Shown here in pieces: positions 1-6,077 of a DNA stretch of 7,950 nucleotides (the stretch's first letter is position 1; each line of letters opens with the position of its first letter). The translations under genes and the position numbers were made by a program. The notes beneath the pieces are model-generated. The model saw only the letters and a list, made by a program, of their open reading frames with translations. It made no database searches and had not been told where the DNA came from. The stretch comes from an uncultured Bacillota bacterium (lineage in GTDB: Bacteria > Bacillota > UBA994 > UBA5500): assembly GCA_937874815.1 (NCBI GenBank), contig CALNBW010000153.1, positions 1 through 7,950 of the forward strand, given 5' to 3'.

Positions 1-1
1 A

Positions 2-730
2 TATTACCACACTAGCGAAGATACGCTAGACAAAGTTGATCCTGCTATGCTGTACCGCGTTGGCTGCATGACGGCTACCTACGCTTATCAGCTGGCCAAC
101 GCTGGTCTAGCAGAAGCCAAATGGCTACTTTCGGAGAGCAGGGGCCGCTATTTGCAGCGCCTCAACCAACTGCTTAGCACTAGTGCCGCCGAGCAACTGC
201 GAGCTGCCAACCCCCCAGCGTTATTAACTAGCTGGGAGCGAGTACAATATAAACTAGAGCGTAAGCAGGCCGAACTGGCAAGCATCAAGCGCTTCCTAGA
301 CGAGACCGAGCAAGGGCAGTTTGAACCCCTGCTGCAAGCAGAAGTTACCTTCTTGCGCGAGGTCACTAATTCTCTCTGGCAACGCCACCTGCAAGAGCTA
401 GGCCTCAACGCACTACCGGAACGAACAACCCCAGTGAACGTAGGCGACTACCAGTTGGTGCCCCGCCGTCTCTTCCGGGGTCCTTTCAGTATGCGAGGTA
501 AATTGGAAACACTGCCCCCCGCCGATAGGCAGACCTATGAGGACCTGGTAGCAAAGCATGCTGAGGCCGCTCGCAGGGTACCGGACTACTTAGTTTATTG
601 GGCTGATGGGCAGCGCACCATCGCCGAGATTGACCACCAGGTCAACATGGAGATTGGCGTTAGCAATCCGGCTTTTGCCCTCGGTTACTTCCGCTTCCTA
701 GAGAAGCTAGGCCTGATCGCTTTCCACTAA
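2..730 (+). CDS. M28-family zinc aminopeptidase, C-terminal part (5' end cut by window)
   Basis: The frame is open to the left edge, so this is the last 242 residues of a longer protein; the first in-frame ATG (position 47) is internal. The visible part begins YYHTSEDTLDKVDP, the hallmark end of an M28 (PF04389-type) peptidase domain, in which the His is a ligand of the two-zinc centre; the other metal ligands lie outside the window. After it come long, probably helical stretches rich in Arg/Glu/Leu (about residues 30-130) and a C-terminal segment (about 190-242, ADGQRTIAEI then FRFLEKLGLI) that reads like a small winged-helix domain, as found at the end of some M28/DUF4910-like bacterial peptidases (family knowledge, moderate confidence). 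Expected role: removing N-terminal amino acids from peptides. The dehydrogenase gene starts 45 bases downstream on the same strand, so co-transcription is likely. Substrate and cell location cannot be judged from this fragment. Confidence 0.82.
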   Translation, partial: YYHTSEDTLDKVDPAMLYRVGCMTATYAYQLANAGLAEAKWLLSESRGRYLQRLNQLLSTSAAEQLRAANPPALLTSWERVQYKLERKQAELASIKRFLDETEQGQFEPLLQAEVTFLREVTNSLWQRHLQELGLNALPERTTPVNVGDYQLVPRRLFRGPFSMRGKLETLPPADRQTYEDLVAKHAEAARRVPDYLVYWADGQRTIAEIDHQVNMEIGVSNPAFALGYFRFLEKLGLIAFH

Positions 731-736
731 ATTCCC

Positions 737-755
737 GCAACGTCAAAGGCGTTGC
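737..755 (+). other. Small intergenic hairpin between peptidase and dehydrogenase genes
   Basis: GCAACG (737-742) and CGTTGC (750-755) are perfect inverted copies around a 7-base loop. There is no T-run after it, so it is not an intrinsic terminator. It ends just before the Shine-Dalgarno AGAAGGAG (757-764) of the next gene. It could stabilise or process the message between the two cistrons, or be chance; a 6-bp stem is weak evidence. Confidence 0.3.
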
Positions 756-775
756 TAGAAGGAGCATGATTACCG

Positions 776-1702
776 ATGAAGATTCTTATCACTCATAATG
801 TAGCCGCCCCTCACCTAAACGCTATTCAGGCAGCAGTGCCGCAAGCTGAAATTGTCGTCACCCGTGACCCGGCCGAAATAGCTGCTCAAATGCCTAGTGC
901 CCAGGTAATCTGGGGCAGCAACTATCTGCCCGAATTGCTGCCCCAATGCCCCGACCTAGCTTTCATTCAGGTTTCATCTGCCGGTGTGGACCGCTTATTG
1001 CGGCCTGAATTATTAGCACACCCGGTGCAACTGATTAACGCCCGGGGCATCCATGGCACAACCATTGCTGAGCACGTATTCCTGCTCATGTTGGCGTTAG
1101 CCCGCCAGTTTCCCGCCATGCAACAGGCCCAACAGCGGCACGATTGGATTCAGGTGACCCCAGGGGTGCTTGCCCACAAAACCTTAGGCATTGTGGGCTA
1201 TGGCAGCATCGGGCAAGCCATTGGTCAACGCGGCATGCGCGTGCTGGCAACCCGCCGCAACCCCGTGCCCGACCAGTGGGCCGACGAAGTTTGGGGCAAC
1301 GATAGGCTGCATGAGCTACTGCCCCTTTGTGACTACGTGGTGTTGGCTACGCCCCTCACCCCGGAAACCAGGCACTTAATCGGGGCTCCGGAACTAGCGT
1401 TATGTAAACCTAGCGCAGCTTTGATCAACATCGCCCGCGGGCCAGTGGTCGACGAGCCTGCCCTGATTCAAGCTCTGCAAAACGGAACAATTGCTGCTGC
1501 CGGCCTAGATGTGTTCTATCAGGAGCCTTTAGCCCTTGATAGCCCTCTCTGGGATATGCCCCAAGTGATCGTTACTCCCCATATGGCCGGGCACATGCCC
1601 GACTATGATGACAACGTGGTCGCTATCTTGGTGGATAATCTCCGTCGCTACTTGGCCGGCCAACCGCTAGTTAACGTCGTAGATAAGGAAGCTGGCTACT
1701 AA
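776..1702 (+). CDS. D-2-hydroxyacid dehydrogenase, NAD(P)-dependent
   Basis: A 308-residue member of the D-isomer-specific 2-hydroxyacid dehydrogenase family, which reduces 2-keto acids to D-2-hydroxyacids (or the reverse) in the cytoplasm. The N-terminal catalytic half (1-100) includes QVSSAGVDRL; the nucleotide-binding motif GYGSIG is at 141-146; the catalytic triad is present as Arg221 (INIARGPVVDE), Glu250 (DVFYQEPL) and His269 (TPHMAGH). The C-terminus, ending VVDKEAGY, is complete. ATG 776 is preceded by AGAAGGAG at 757-764. The family member cannot be pinned to one substrate (glycerate, lactate, 3-phosphoglycerate and others use the same fold). One oddity: the helix after GYGSIG is about 4 residues shorter than usual (QAIGQRGMRV, where relatives have roughly QAIAxRAxxxGMRV), with the frame preserved. 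It is probably co-transcribed with the peptidase upstream and ends at the terminator at 1710-1756. Confidence 0.9.
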   Translation: MKILITHNVAAPHLNAIQAAVPQAEIVVTRDPAEIAAQMPSAQVIWGSNYLPELLPQCPDLAFIQVSSAGVDRLLRPELLAHPVQLINARGIHGTTIAEHVFLLMLALARQFPAMQQAQQRHDWIQVTPGVLAHKTLGIVGYGSIGQAIGQRGMRVLATRRNPVPDQWADEVWGNDRLHELLPLCDYVVLATPLTPETRHLIGAPELALCKPSAALINIARGPVVDEPALIQALQNGTIAAAGLDVFYQEPLALDSPLWDMPQVIVTPHMAGHMPDYDDNVVAILVDNLRRYLAGQPLVNVVDKEAGY

Positions 1703-1709
1703 CTAAGAC

Positions 1710-1756
1710 GGGGCTGTCGCACACGTCTAAGAAAACATTTTGCGACAGCCCCTTTT
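1710..1756 (+). terminator. Intrinsic terminator after the dehydrogenase gene
   Basis: A perfect 12-bp stem, GGGGCTGTCGCA (1710-1721) with TGCGACAGCCCC (1741-1752), a 19-base loop, then TTTT (1753-1756). It starts 8 bases after the dehydrogenase stop. The DUF2680 gene on the other strand ends at 1764, so the two units converge here; in the minus direction the stem is not followed by a T-run, so termination there is likely weaker. Confidence 0.88.
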
Positions 1757-1763
1757 CATGTAA

Positions 1764-2228
1764 TTATCTACCGCCAGCACCGAAACCGGGGCAGAGCCCA
1801 TTACATTGGCCTTGCAGACCCTGCTGGCCACCACGCCCCATTTTACCCATTCCACCACGGCCAAACCCGCCGTGTTGCTGTTGCCCCGTGCCGCCCGCTG
1901 CCGGGCAATTGGCCTGAGCATTCTGCAACCTCTCGTAGATACCTGCTGCTTCCTCCTCGGTCATTTGGCCCGCCTGCACTCGCTGCTGCAATTGGTCCTT
2001 TTTTAGCGCCAGCATTTTTTCCTTGAACTCCATCGATAAACCGGCATCGGCTGCCATTGCTCCGTAGGTCTTCCCGGTTGCCCGCTCTGCCATCACAGAT
2101 TCCACCGACTCGCCGGTTAGATCAGCGACTATCTCGGCTAGGCTGTTATAACTCGCAGCATAGGCAACAGCGCCTATTCCCAGGATACCAATCGCTACAA
2201 TAACACCTACTAACCGCTTCCAGTCCAT
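1764..2228 (-). CDS. DUF2680 (YckD-like) exported protein with Gly-rich tail
   Basis: A 154-residue protein. Residues 4-25 are a hydrophobic signal peptide or anchor after MDWKR, with a possible cleavage site around AYAAS. Residues 27-107 match the DUF2680/YckD pattern as I know it: LAEIVADLTGESVE, then ERATGKTYGAMAADAG, then an amphipathic helix with KMLALKKDQLQQRVQAGQMT. The function of the family is unknown. The tail (108-154) is low-complexity Gly/Gln/Met with a His and three Cys (108, 142, 146; CNGLC), which might bind metal or be disordered (inference). Start: an ATG 36 bases further upstream is in frame, but the ATG at 2228 has AAGGTGAG just before it and is followed at once by the signal peptide, so it is preferred. 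It lies 111 bases downstream of the kinase gene on the same strand and may be part of that transcript, or have its own weak promoter. Confidence 0.75.
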   Translation of the reverse strand: MDWKRLVGVIVAIGILGIGAVAYAASYNSLAEIVADLTGESVESVMAERATGKTYGAMAADAGLSMEFKEKMLALKKDQLQQRVQAGQMTEEEAAGIYERLQNAQANCPAAGGTGQQQHGGFGRGGMGKMGRGGQQGLQGQCNGLCPGFGAGGR

Positions 2229-2276
2229 AATCTCACCTTCTCTTTCTTTAATTGCTCGGTACATCCCGGCGATTTA

Positions 2277-2282
2277 TTTATA
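2277..2282 (-). promoter_or_regulatory. Possible -10 box upstream of the DUF2680 gene
   Basis: Read on the minus strand, TATAAA (2282-2277) stands about 49 bases before the chosen start, inside the kinase-DUF2680 gap. I find no good -35 hexamer at 16-18 bases, so this is a weak call. If real, transcription would begin near 2270, which would leave almost no leader for the upstream in-frame ATG at 2264 and fits a start at 2228. The rest of the gap (2283-2339) shows only a 5-bp inverted pair, TGGGT/ACCCA (2315-2319 and 2331-2335), with no T-run typical of a terminator. Confidence 0.25.
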
Positions 2283-2339
2283 CCGTAAAGTTGTGATGAG
2301 ATTATGATAGAAGCTGGGTGGAAAAGTAAAACCCACTGG

Positions 2340-3740
2340 CTAGCCCACACGCTTTAACTCAAACCAAATAGTTGTGCCTCGCCCCAGCTGGCTTTGCACA
2401 TCATAATTGGCTGCATGGGCATCGAGAATACCCTTTACGATAGCCAACCCTAAACCCGTGCCGCGCTGCTCAGCGGGATTAGCCGGCTTACCTTTATAGT
2501 ATTTGTCCCAAACATAGGGCAGGTCAGTAGCGGCGATACCAGAACCCGTATCAGCGACAGCAATCCTCACCCTTTGCCTCGTTGCAGCCACCTGAACCTT
2601 GATCTGACCACCAGCCCCCGTATGCTGCATACTATTCTGCAGCAGGTTATGCAGGACTTGTGCTAACTTGGCGGCATCGGCTTCAATCATAACGTCCAAG
2701 TCTCCCTCTAGGACTAGCTTTATGCCAGCCTGCGCAGCAATAAAAGAAAAACCTTTGCTAACATCTTCTAATAGCTCACGGACGCTCAGGGCTTCCAACT
2801 TCAAGTCTACGTTGCCTGATTGTAGTAATGTTAACTGTAGGGTGTCATTAACCAGGTGCGCTAGGCGCTCAGTTTCATCAATGATCACTGCTAACTGCTC
2901 TTGGCGCTGCTCTGGCTGGTCACCGGTGATGTCACGTATTGTCTCGGCATAGCCCCGGATTACACTCAGTGGCGTGCGTAGGTCATGGGATACGTTAGCC
3001 ACTAAATCACGACGCAACTGCTCTATTCTCGCCAGCTGCTCGCCTAAGTAGTTAATGGCCTGTGCCAACATACCAATTTCATCACTGCCGTCGTACTCTG
3101 CCCTAGCAGAGAAATCACCACTAGCCATGGTTACTGCTACTTGCCTGATATGCAATATCGGCTGAGCAAGGCTACGTGCTAACCATAGCGATATCGCTCC
3201 CGTCACCAACAACAGAATAGCAGTAATATAGAGTAGCTGACGCTTGAGAATAGTAGCCGTCTCGGCTACCGCCGCCATTGGCACTGTGGTTACTATCGCT
3301 CCCTTTACGGCTCCCTTAGCACTTAGCACAGGCACACCCATTAGCCTATACTCGGTGCCAAAGCGGTTATGGCTCAGGGTTAGCTCCACCTGCTCCCCTG
3401 CTAGCAGGCGCTGATAGAGCTGCGACCAGTGCATACGCATCATGGGCATCTGCCCAACAGAGTCAGCGCTACTGCGGTATAGCGAACGCCCCTCGGCATC
3501 AATCCATTCAACAGTTAGGTTCTGAGTCAAAGCTAAGCGCTCCAGTTCATCAATAGCTTTCTGTTGCTCATCTATGGCTGCTATTGCAGCAATGGCAAGC
3601 ATTTTTTGCTTGATATCGTTTAGGCGCATATTTGTATAGAAACTTTCTAGGAACACTATCTGCAGCAGCCAAAGAAGCACCAGCATAATCGCCACTACTG
3701 CCATCATGCTCAGCCAAAGTTTATTGCGAATGCTGCCCAT
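2340..3740 (-). CDS. Sensor histidine kinase, HAMP/HisKA/HATPase_c
   Basis: A 466-residue membrane kinase of normal length. TM1 spans about 8-31, an extracytoplasmic sensor region of about 130 residues follows, and TM2 is about 168-189. HAMP covers about 186-240 (QPILHIRQVAVTMASGDFSAR ending in the DEIGMLAQAIN segment). HisKA has the H-box VSHDLRTPLS with phospho-acceptor His252. HATPase_c has the N-box (LHNLLQNSMQHT, 363-374), G1 ADTGSGI (396-402), an F-box-like YVWDKYYKG (409-417, Trp where Phe is common) and G2 GTGLGLAI (427-434). All key residues are intact, so it should autophosphorylate and pass phosphate to the regulator encoded directly upstream. ATG 3740 has AGGAGG overlapping the end of the regulator gene and lies 1 base after its stop, so the pair is translationally coupled. 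The signal sensed cannot be read from the sequence; the sensor region has no motif I recognise. Confidence 0.95.
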   Translation of the reverse strand: MGSIRNKLWLSMMAVVAIMLVLLWLLQIVFLESFYTNMRLNDIKQKMLAIAAIAAIDEQQKAIDELERLALTQNLTVEWIDAEGRSLYRSSADSVGQMPMMRMHWSQLYQRLLAGEQVELTLSHNRFGTEYRLMGVPVLSAKGAVKGAIVTTVPMAAVAETATILKRQLLYITAILLLVTGAISLWLARSLAQPILHIRQVAVTMASGDFSARAEYDGSDEIGMLAQAINYLGEQLARIEQLRRDLVANVSHDLRTPLSVIRGYAETIRDITGDQPEQRQEQLAVIIDETERLAHLVNDTLQLTLLQSGNVDLKLEALSVRELLEDVSKGFSFIAAQAGIKLVLEGDLDVMIEADAAKLAQVLHNLLQNSMQHTGAGGQIKVQVAATRQRVRIAVADTGSGIAATDLPYVWDKYYKGKPANPAEQRGTGLGLAIVKGILDAHAANYDVQSQLGRGTTIWFELKRVG

Positions 3741-3741
3741 G

Positions 3742-4422
3742 CTAGGCTACCTCCTGAAATTTATAGCCAACCCCCCAGACCGTAACTAAGAAGCGTCGAT
3801 AAATGCCTAGCTGCTCTCGCAACGTTTTTACGTGGGTATCTACGGTACGACTATCCCCAGCAAAATCATAACCCCATACTGCATTGAGCAACTGCTCGCG
3901 GGTAAAGACTTGATTCTGGTTTTGCACAAAAAAACTCAGCAGGTCATATTCCCGTGGCGTAAGCGCCAATTCTTGTCCATCAAACGTAACAGTACGCGAG
4001 CTGAATTCAATCTCTAACCCTTGTATGGCAATTCGTTCTAACATTTCATAACCCTGCTCACTTCTGCGAATAATGGCCTTCATGCGCGCTAGTAGCTCCT
4101 TAGGGCTAAAGGGTTTGACCATGTAGTCATCAACCCCGAGTTCGAAACCGAAGAGGCGGTCATATTCTTCTCCACGAGCAGTTAACATCACTATGGGCAC
4201 AGTTGATGAGCGCCTGATTTCACGGCAGACAGTCCAACCGTCGACGTTTGGCAACATCACATCTAAGACCACTAGCGCAAATTCCTGATCGCGAAAGAGC
4301 TCTAGCGCTTCCCGGCCGTCAGACGCTTCCACCACTTCGTAGCCTTCATGAGTAATATAGGTTTTTAGCATCTCCCTTAGCCGGGTCTCGTCATCGACTA
4401 GCAGGATTCTTCGGCCACTCAT
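3742..4422 (-). CDS. OmpR/PhoB-family response regulator
   Basis: A 226-residue DNA-binding regulator. The receiver domain (about 5-118) has the acidic pair Asp10-Asp11, phospho-acceptor Asp54 (VLDVMLPNVDGW), Thr81 and Lys103 (VKPFSPKEL). The OmpR-type winged helix (about 130-224) has LTPREYDLLSFF, the recognition helix region SRTVDTHVKTLREQLG and the wing VWGVGYKF. All phosphorylation residues are present. Start: a TTG 24 bases further upstream is in frame, but ATG 4422 is preceded by AGAGGTGAT at good spacing and begins MSGRRILLVDDE, the normal receiver N-terminus. It is first in the operon with the kinase (stop and start 1 base apart). I see no convincing sigma-A promoter in the upstream gap 4423-4537. 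Its targets are unknown; the DUF2680 gene downstream is a candidate by position only. Confidence 0.95.
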   Translation of the reverse strand: MSGRRILLVDDETRLREMLKTYITHEGYEVVEASDGREALELFRDQEFALVVLDVMLPNVDGWTVCREIRRSSTVPIVMLTARGEEYDRLFGFELGVDDYMVKPFSPKELLARMKAIIRRSEQGYEMLERIAIQGLEIEFSSRTVTFDGQELALTPREYDLLSFFVQNQNQVFTREQLLNAVWGYDFAGDSRTVDTHVKTLREQLGIYRRFLVTVWGVGYKFQEVA

Positions 4423-4537
4423 AGTTATCACCTCTTTCACAGGCAAGCATATTATCGAGTTAATTCTACAGTCTACGGCTCTGAACCTTTTACAAGGGGA
4501 AAAAATAGCACCCTGCTGATTGCACAGCCCCCAGGTG

Positions 4538-4546
4538 TGGTATACT
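4538..4546 (+). promoter_or_regulatory. Extended -10 promoter of the DUF1858 gene
   Basis: TGGTATACT (TGn plus TATACT, 4541-4546) is a good extended -10 element. A partial -35, TTGCAC (4520-4525), is 15 bases upstream, shorter than ideal, which suits an extended -10 type. Predicted transcription start is near 4553, leaving a leader of about 34 bases with GAGGAGGT at 4573-4580. This places the in-frame ATG at 4551 at or before the transcript end, so it cannot be the start. Confidence 0.6.
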
Positions 4547-4586
4547 GGGCATGGGTACTTTTAGCTTGAGACGAGGAGGTTTGGAG

Positions 4587-4784
4587 ATGAAGATTACCAA
4601 GACGATGGGTATTCAGGAATGCGTAGAGAAGTATCCTGAAAGCGTACCAGTTTTCTTCAAGCATGGGCTAGGCTGCCTCGGCTGTGCCGCTGCTCATTTT
4701 GAAACCATTGAACAGGGCGCTGCTGCCCACGGCATCGATATCGATGCCTTAATTGCCGATCTGAACAAGGTCGTCGGGCAATAA
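4587..4784 (+). CDS. DUF1858 redox-disulfide domain protein
   Basis: A 65-residue protein that is essentially one DUF1858 domain (also described as the hybrid-cluster-protein-associated redox disulfide domain, TIGR03980-like). It begins MKITKTMGIQECVEKYPESV, and the key motif is HGLGCLGC with Cys30 and Cys33, followed by AAAHFETIEQGAAAHGID and DALIADLNK, all as expected for the family. The CxxC pair could form a redox-active disulfide; the partner and reaction are not established. It is cytoplasmic, with no signal peptide. ATG 4587 is chosen because GAGGAGGT sits 6 bases upstream and the promoter -10 excludes the in-frame ATG at 4551. It stands alone as a single-gene unit between its own promoter and terminator; no hybrid cluster protein gene is in the window, so the usual genomic partner is absent here. 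Confidence 0.88.
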   Translation: MKITKTMGIQECVEKYPESVPVFFKHGLGCLGCAAAHFETIEQGAAAHGIDIDALIADLNKVVGQ

Positions 4785-4799
4785 ACACAGACATATAGA

Positions 4800-4845
4800 G
4801 AAAGGCTCGCCTGCAGCATATGCAGGGAGCCTTTCTTGTGTTTTT
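4800..4845 (+). terminator. Intrinsic terminator after the DUF1858 gene
   Basis: GAAAGGCTC (4800-4808) pairs with GAGCCTTTC (4827-4835). After a single bulged G (4809) the stem continues as CCTGCA (4810-4815) with TGCAGG (4821-4826) around a 5-base loop, about 15 pairs in all. It is followed by TTGTGTTTTT (4836-4845). The convergent 3D-domain gene ends at 4851 on the other strand and may use the same stem, although the minus-strand side has only a pyrimidine-rich, interrupted tract. Confidence 0.9.
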
Positions 4846-4850
4846 ACCTG

Positions 4851-5780
4851 TTATTCAAGCAGATATACTTTCATCTTACGACGGCCAAAGGCCTGGGCTT
4901 GCTTATATGTGGACATGAAGATGTCAATTTTGTTTCCTTTAACGGCGCCGCCAATATCCATAACTATATAGGTCCCTGAATACTTCTTGCCTTCCGCATC
5001 TATGCCTTCCACGTAAACGCGGGAGCCCATCGGCAGCACCCTTAGATCGGCTGCGATAGTGAGACCAGGCACGGCCTTTTTGCCTGATGCTGTCATCCCT
5101 CCCCAAGCGTCATCGGGTTTACCGGTCGCAGGGTTGATGTCTGCTGTATATGCTGTTGCTACCACATCAAGCGCTTTGCTATAGCGCAGTGTTTGGCCAC
5201 CGCGCGATATTGTGGCAACAGTGCCCTCCTCGATCTTTCTGTCTTGCTTTTGCACTACGGTCACTGAGTCAATCAAAGTTCGTTCCTGCTCTTGCCCATT
5301 TTCCTTCACTACTTGGTAGGTGTTGATGGCTTTACCATTGATGCCAGGTTGCACTTCGCGCGTTTCTCCCCGATTAAGCGAACGAGAGGCCAGCTTGACG
5401 GTACGGTAAGGCATTACTACCTCCTCGCGCACTAGCTCTTGCGTAACGCGAATAACATTAACCTGCATATCATCCACCAGCTGGCTAGCCGGATCGGGTT
5501 CAATGCGATCCAGCGGGCCTAAGCTTACGCCGGCAAAGGTGACGGCGTCTCCCACCGTTCGGGCACCAGTCCAAATACTCCTTGCTTTACCATCCACCAT
5601 TACAGTCGCCCGCTTAGCAAACGTAAGCTGGTTTAACGTTTGGCCTGGTGTTAGTTGGCTAATACCAAAGGATTCACCCTGGGTAAGTGGTACGCGCTCG
5701 GCCAAAAGACTTATTGCTAAGGTCAACACGCAGACAATCGCCAGTAGGGCAAATCGCAGGAGCTTTTTCGATCCCAACAT
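4851..5780 (-). CDS. YabE-like cell-wall protein: DUF348, G5 and 3D domains
   Basis: A 309-residue exported protein. Residues 6-28 are a signal peptide or membrane anchor after MLGSKK. About 57-113 is one DUF348 ubiquitin-like unit (ATVMVDGKARSIWTGARTVG and following). About 115-190 is a G5 domain (REEVVMPYRTVKLAS through the IEEGT segment). The C-terminus (about 205-309) is a 3D domain, VVATAYTADINPATG through VYLLE, with the three Asp that name it: Asp245 (IAADLRVLPMG), Asp275 (VMDIGGAVKG) and Asp286 (NKIDIFM). 3D domains share the fold of MltA-type lytic transglycosylases, so cleavage or remodelling of peptidoglycan outside the membrane is the likely role, as for YabE/Rpf-like proteins of Bacillota. 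An in-frame ATG at 5813 overlaps the promoter -10; ATG 5780 has GGGAGGT 5 bases upstream and is chosen. It is a single-gene unit. Confidence 0.92.
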   Translation of the reverse strand: MLGSKKLLRFALLAIVCVLTLAISLLAERVPLTQGESFGISQLTPGQTLNQLTFAKRATVMVDGKARSIWTGARTVGDAVTFAGVSLGPLDRIEPDPASQLVDDMQVNVIRVTQELVREEVVMPYRTVKLASRSLNRGETREVQPGINGKAINTYQVVKENGQEQERTLIDSVTVVQKQDRKIEEGTVATISRGGQTLRYSKALDVVATAYTADINPATGKPDDAWGGMTASGKKAVPGLTIAADLRVLPMGSRVYVEGIDAEGKKYSGTYIVMDIGGAVKGNKIDIFMSTYKQAQAFGRRKMKVYLLE

Positions 5781-5811
5781 ACAGGACCTCCCTTCTTGCA
5801 TCTGCCAGGAC

Positions 5812-5841
5812 ATTATAGTCTTGCTACTACCTTTTAGTCAA
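5812..5841 (-). promoter_or_regulatory. Sigma-A-type promoter of the 3D-domain gene
   Basis: Read on the minus strand: -35 TTGACT (5841-5836), an 18-base spacer and -10 TATAAT (5817-5812). This is the best promoter in the window. Transcription should start near 5805, giving a leader of about 25 bases that carries the Shine-Dalgarno and excludes the ATG at 5813. Beyond it, 5842-6010, between this and the divergent asparaginase promoter, I see no gene, riboswitch or clear operator. Confidence 0.75.
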
Positions 5842-6010
5842 ATTTAGCACCTCTGCACCATTTTTACCCAAACCGCTGGGATTTATACGGCACTAGAACC
5901 CCCTACTAATGTAGTATGCACTTGCCTTGCCCAGTTGTACTGTTTGCAAATGGATACATTGGTGGATTGGCTATATAGTACCTTCAATCTCGGAACACGT
6001 CAAATAGAGG

Positions 6011-6040
6011 CTGACGAAACGATTAAACTATGTATATAAT
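6011..6040 (+). promoter_or_regulatory. Sigma-A-type promoter of the asparaginase gene
   Basis: A perfect -10 TATAAT (6035-6040) with CTGACG (6011-6016, four of six consensus bases) as -35 at an 18-base spacing. Transcription would begin near 6047. The -10 lies over the in-frame ATG at 6030, which therefore cannot be in the message, supporting the GTG start at 6078. Confidence 0.6.
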
Positions 6041-6060
6041 CACTGGAGAAGGTATCGCAA

Positions 6061-6070
6061 GAAAGGGGAC
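6061..6070 (+). promoter_or_regulatory. Ribosome binding site deciding the asparaginase start
   Basis: GAAAGGGGAC contains an AAAGGGG-type Shine-Dalgarno match (6062-6068) about 9 bases before GTG 6078. No comparable motif precedes the upstream in-frame ATG at 6030. Confidence 0.6.
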
Positions 6071-6077
6071 GTTATTT

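Noticed and set aside
47..730. A complete 227-residue gene starting at ATG 47
   Set aside because: The frame is open upstream to position 2 and encodes the HTSEDTLDKVDP motif of the M28 peptidase domain, so the ATG is internal and the gene is cut by the window edge.
1727..1921. Minus-strand open frame of 64 residues
   Set aside because: It overlaps the DUF2680 gene and the terminator in another frame, has no recognisable domain or Shine-Dalgarno, and is a shadow.
2668..2952. Plus-strand open frame of 94 residues inside the kinase gene
   Set aside because: It is antisense to the HisKA/HATPase coding region; its composition (Ser/Arg-rich) is typical of a shadow frame.
4423..4537. Sigma-A promoter for the response-regulator operon
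   Set aside because: Candidate boxes on the minus strand (TTGTAA, TAGAAT, GATAAT) do not occur at an acceptable spacing, so none is called.
4473..4664. Minus-strand open frame overlapping the DUF1858 start and promoter
   Set aside because: It conflicts with a well-supported DUF1858 gene, promoter and ribosome binding site, and its protein shows no domain.
5842..6010. T-box, riboswitch or operator between the divergent 3D and asparaginase genes
   Set aside because: I found no T-box motif, no terminator-antiterminator pair and no clear inverted repeat; only the two promoters at its edges can be supported.
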